Positions 61,709 to 64,000 of a stretch of 64,000 bases of DNA are shown one piece after another (position 1 is the stretch's first letter; every line of letters starts with the position of its first letter). Below the pieces are notes generated by a model. That model was not told the DNA's origin. It was given only the letters and a program-made list of their open reading frames with translations, and ran no database searches. This DNA comes from Dyadobacter endophyticus (GTDB lineage: Bacteria; Bacteroidota; Bacteroidia; Cytophagales; Spirosomataceae), in the NCBI RefSeq assembly GCF_014641595.1, contig NZ_BMIA01000007.1:162113-226112 (forward strand), given 5' to 3'. The translations under genes and the position numbers were made by a program.

Positions 61709-63652
61709 ATGCTTATAACGCCAGGAAAATTATTAGCAACAATTAATTCTCCCGAAGATCTCCGAAAACTGGACAGTTCTCAGCTTCCGCAGGTTTGCAA
61801 CGAGTTAAGGCAATTTATCATCGATAACGTGTCGGTTTACGGCGGACACTTCGGCGCTAGCCTTGGTGTGGTCGAATTAAGCGTCGCACTGCACTACGTA
61901 TTCAATACGCCCGACGACCAGCTCGTATGGGATGTGGGACACCAGGCTTACGGCCATAAGATACTTACTGGTCGGCGCGATGAATTTCATTCCAACCGCG
62001 TTTACGGCGGGCTTTCCGGTTTTCCAAAAAGAAAAGAAAGCATTTACGATGCATTTGGCGTAGGACACTCGTCTACATCCATTTCGTCGGCGCTAGGTAT
62101 GGCGGTAGCATCTGCATTGGAAAAAAACTTCGAACGCCAGCATATCGCTATCATTGGCGACGGGGCTATGACAGCCGGACTAGCCTTCGAAGGCATGAAC
62201 CACGCAGGCGCTACGGATTCCAATTTGCTGATTATCCTCAATGACAACTGCATGGCCATCGACCCGAACGTCGGTGCGCTGAAAGAATATCTGACCGACA
62301 TTACCACTTCGCAGACTTACAACAAGTTTAAAGACGAAGTCTGGAATCTGCTCGGTAAAATGAGCAACTTCGGCAAGAGTGCACAGGAAATTGTTTCCAA
62401 AGTCGAAACGGCGATGAAAACTGCAATCCTTCGTCAGAGCAACCTGTTCGAATCGCTTGGATTACGCTACTTCGGTCCTATTGATGGAAACGATATCAGC
62501 CATCTGACAGAAGTACTGAAGGATCTTAAAAACATTCCTGGCCCCAAGCTGCTTCATTGCCTCACCGTGAAAGGAAAAGGTTACGGACCGGCTGAAAAGG
62601 ACCAGACGAAATGGCACGCTCCCGGTGTTTTCGACAAGATCACGGGGGAGATCAAGAAAAAAGTCTACAACACGCCTCAGGCGCCAAAATATCAGGATGT
62701 ATTCGGTCATACCATAGTGGAACTGGCCAAAGAAAACCCAAAAATAGTCGGTATCACACCTGCGATGCCATCCGGCTCCTCTTTGAACATCATGATGGAG
62801 ACTATTCCTGAAAGGGCATTTGACGTCGGCATTGCCGAGCAGCATGCCGTTACCTTTTCGGCGGGAATGGCAACGCGTGGCGATATCGTCTTCTGTAATA
62901 TCTATTCCACATTCATGCAGCGCGCCTATGATCAGGTTGTGCATGACGTATGTATCCAGGAATTACCGGTTATTTTCTGTCTCGACAGGGCAGGGTTGGT
63001 GGGAGCCGATGGGCCGACGCACCATGGCGTATATGACATCGCCTTCATGCGTTGTATTCCAAATATGGTTGTCGCATCGCCTATGAACGAGCAGGAACTC
63101 CGGAATATGATGTTCACCGCGCAGCTGGAATCTTTTCAGTCAGGCAAAAATGCATTCACGATCCGTTATCCGAGGGGTAATGGCGTCATGCCGGATTGGA
63201 AGACACCTTTTGAAGAAATTCAGATTGGTAAGGGAAGGAAAATTAAAGACGGTACCGGTCTTGCAATCCTGTCTTTTGGCCCGCTGGGTAATTTCGCCTT
63301 GCAGGCTTGTGAAGAGCTGGAAAAACATGGTATTGATGCCGGCCTTTTCGATATGCGCTTTGCAAAGCCTTTGGATGAGGCCATGCTGCACGAAATCTTC
63401 TTGTCCTATGAGAGAGTCATGACATTGGAAGATGGCTGCTTACAAGGCGGATTTGGGAGTGCTGTGTTGGAATTTATGATCGACAACGGATATACCAATC
63501 AGGTTAAACGCCTCGGAATTCCGGATTCGATCGTTGAACACGGCGAACCTTCTGAGCTTTACAAGGAATGCGGGATCGATACTACAGGTATTGTTTCTGC
63601 TTCCCTTGAATTCGTCACGCGACAGTCTAAAACAGTCTTAGCAATCCATTAA
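61709..63652 (+). CDS. dxs: 1-deoxy-D-xylulose-5-phosphate synthase
   Basis: 647 residues. First step of the MEP pathway, joins pyruvate and glyceraldehyde 3-phosphate with thiamine diphosphate. Conserved: VYGGHFGASLGVVELSVALH, GHSSTSISSALGMA, the TPP motif GDGAMTAGLAFEGMNHAG ending in LNDN, and in the transketolase-like middle domain GIAEQHAVTFSAGMA (catalytic Glu) and GLVGADGPTHHGVYD. A C-terminal domain is complete. The glyceraldehyde-3-phosphate substrate is also made by the tpiA product. Closed by a hairpin. Confidence 0.98.
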   Translation: MLITPGKLLATINSPEDLRKLDSSQLPQVCNELRQFIIDNVSVYGGHFGASLGVVELSVALHYVFNTPDDQLVWDVGHQAYGHKILTGRRDEFHSNRVYGGLSGFPKRKESIYDAFGVGHSSTSISSALGMAVASALEKNFERQHIAIIGDGAMTAGLAFEGMNHAGATDSNLLIILNDNCMAIDPNVGALKEYLTDITTSQTYNKFKDEVWNLLGKMSNFGKSAQEIVSKVETAMKTAILRQSNLFESLGLRYFGPIDGNDISHLTEVLKDLKNIPGPKLLHCLTVKGKGYGPAEKDQTKWHAPGVFDKITGEIKKKVYNTPQAPKYQDVFGHTIVELAKENPKIVGITPAMPSGSSLNIMMETIPERAFDVGIAEQHAVTFSAGMATRGDIVFCNIYSTFMQRAYDQVVHDVCIQELPVIFCLDRAGLVGADGPTHHGVYDIAFMRCIPNMVVASPMNEQELRNMMFTAQLESFQSGKNAFTIRYPRGNGVMPDWKTPFEEIQIGKGRKIKDGTGLAILSFGPLGNFALQACEELEKHGIDAGLFDMRFAKPLDEAMLHEIFLSYERVMTLEDGCLQGGFGSAVLEFMIDNGYTNQVKRLGIPDSIVEHGEPSELYKECGIDTTGIVSASLEFVTRQSKTVLAIH

Positions 63653-63671
63653 AAAGATAAGTATCCAATTC

Positions 63672-63698
63672 AAGCCGGTCATTAGATCGGCTTTTTTT
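63672..63698 (+). terminator. intrinsic terminator of dxs
   Basis: Stem AAGCCGGTC (63672-63680) with GATCGGCTT (63685-63693), one wobble pair, loop ATTA, then T7 (63692-63698). Confidence 0.88.
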
Positions 63699-63927
63699 AT
63701 GCATGGATTGAACCGACATTTCTTTCGTTTACGTACTTCTTTTACGTTTGGACGACCTTTTCCTTCGGAATGGCGTAGAAAGTCGCTCAGAAGTAAAAAT
63801 AAGCTGCGGGATAGTGCAGGTCCGCTTCTCTGAAGAATATTGAGAGTCTTGGTAGGATCTGTAAGCCGCGAAATACTCTTACGCATCTTACTAACTTGGT
63901 AACGAAGGTTTATATAGCTATAAACGC

Positions 63928-63956
63928 AAAAAGCCACCCATTACTGAGTGGCTTTT
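63928..63956 (-). terminator. terminator of the rRNA operon (minus strand)
   Basis: Stem AAAAGCCAC (63929-63937) with GTGGCTTTT (63948-63956), loop of 10 bases. On the minus strand a T run follows. It lies about 17 bases past the 3' end of the 5S rRNA. Between it and the dxs terminator (63700-63927) no gene is convincing. Confidence 0.85.
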
Positions 63957-63972
63957 GTGTGTATTAATAATT

Positions 63973-64000
63973 GTGGCGGCTACCTACTTTACCAGGTTTG
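63973..64000 (-). rRNA. rrf: 5S ribosomal RNA, 3' end (continues beyond window)
   Basis: The minus strand reads CCTGGTAAAGTAGGTAGCC then GCC, which aligns with the conserved 3' part of bacterial 5S rRNA (GAGAGTAGG...GCC). The exact 3' end is uncertain by a few bases. A terminator follows immediately, so this is the last gene of an rRNA operon that reads towards dxs. Only 28 bases are in the window. Confidence 0.8.

Noticed and set aside
63638..63937. 99-codon open frame on the minus strand between dxs and the rRNA terminator
   Set aside because: It covers the rRNA terminator, the dxs terminator and the dxs 3' end, and its translation is rich in Arg, Lys and Ser with no recognisable family. 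A chance frame is more likely.

Overview
The window looks like a piece of a Bacteroidota chromosome, most likely order Cytophagales (Dyadobacter-like). The organism call is an inference. It rests on repeated TAnnTTTG minus-7 promoter boxes with few Shine-Dalgarno sites, on families typical of that phylum (DUF2480, DUF4296, DUF58/VWA operon, GH3-like protein, NagB fused to a PIG-L domain, a propeller-type sensor kinase), and on a roughly balanced base composition. No phage, insertion sequence, integrase, toxin-antitoxin pair or CRISPR array was found. The window is mostly core chromosome with a few glycan-related patches.

Left part (1-14.2 kb): the 3' end of tpiA, an OmpA-type envelope protein, a two-gene glycosyltransferase unit, a conserved unknown with a nicotinamidase-like hydrolase, uvrA, an FAH-family enzyme, a small secreted protein, the ribosome-assembly GTPases der and era, and a membrane LtaS-like sulfatase-fold enzyme. 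An initiator tRNA gene follows at 14.3 kb with its own promoter and terminator.

Middle part (14.5-37 kb): a large propeller sensor kinase, a DUF6056 membrane protein, then rpmH-rnpA-ctp-tsaB. Next come DUF2480, rnhB and a Bat-like operon (DUF58, a membrane protein, a VWA protein, rnhB). They are followed by a DUF4296 lipoprotein, a polyprenol-phosphate-mannose-synthase-like enzyme and an M20 amidohydrolase. A five-gene run on the plus strand (29.5-33.9 kb: methyltransferase, glycosidase-like propeller, phytanoyl-CoA-dioxygenase-like oxygenase, two GT2 enzymes) is the best candidate for an undescribed glycan or small-molecule pathway. A small membrane protein, dxr and a GH3-like protein follow on the minus strand.

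Right part (37-64 kb): mreBCD, an ECF sigma factor with a zinc anti-sigma-like protein, gmk and nadD, two small secreted proteins, an AraC regulator with tandem operator-like repeats in its promoter, an acyl-CoA dehydrogenase, and two tandem paralogous polytopic membrane proteins. Then a MutS-like ATPase, serS, lysC, ribH, a TPR membrane protein, glyA, the nagB-PIG-L fusion, a 54-residue membrane peptide gene, mutL, two tandem rhomboid proteases and dxs. The window ends in the 3' end of a 5S rRNA on the minus strand with its terminator, so an rRNA operon lies just beyond.

Themes that tie genes together: the MEP isoprenoid pathway (dxr and dxs), cell shape and envelope (mreBCD, OmpA, LtaS-like enzyme, glycosyltransferases), DNA repair (uvrA, mutL, MutS-like, rnhB), and translation or ribosome assembly (tRNA-fMet, rpmH, rnpA, der, era, tsaB, serS, 5S rRNA). 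Genes of about 50 residues (rpmH and the small membrane protein) were found by reading the intergenic DNA directly.
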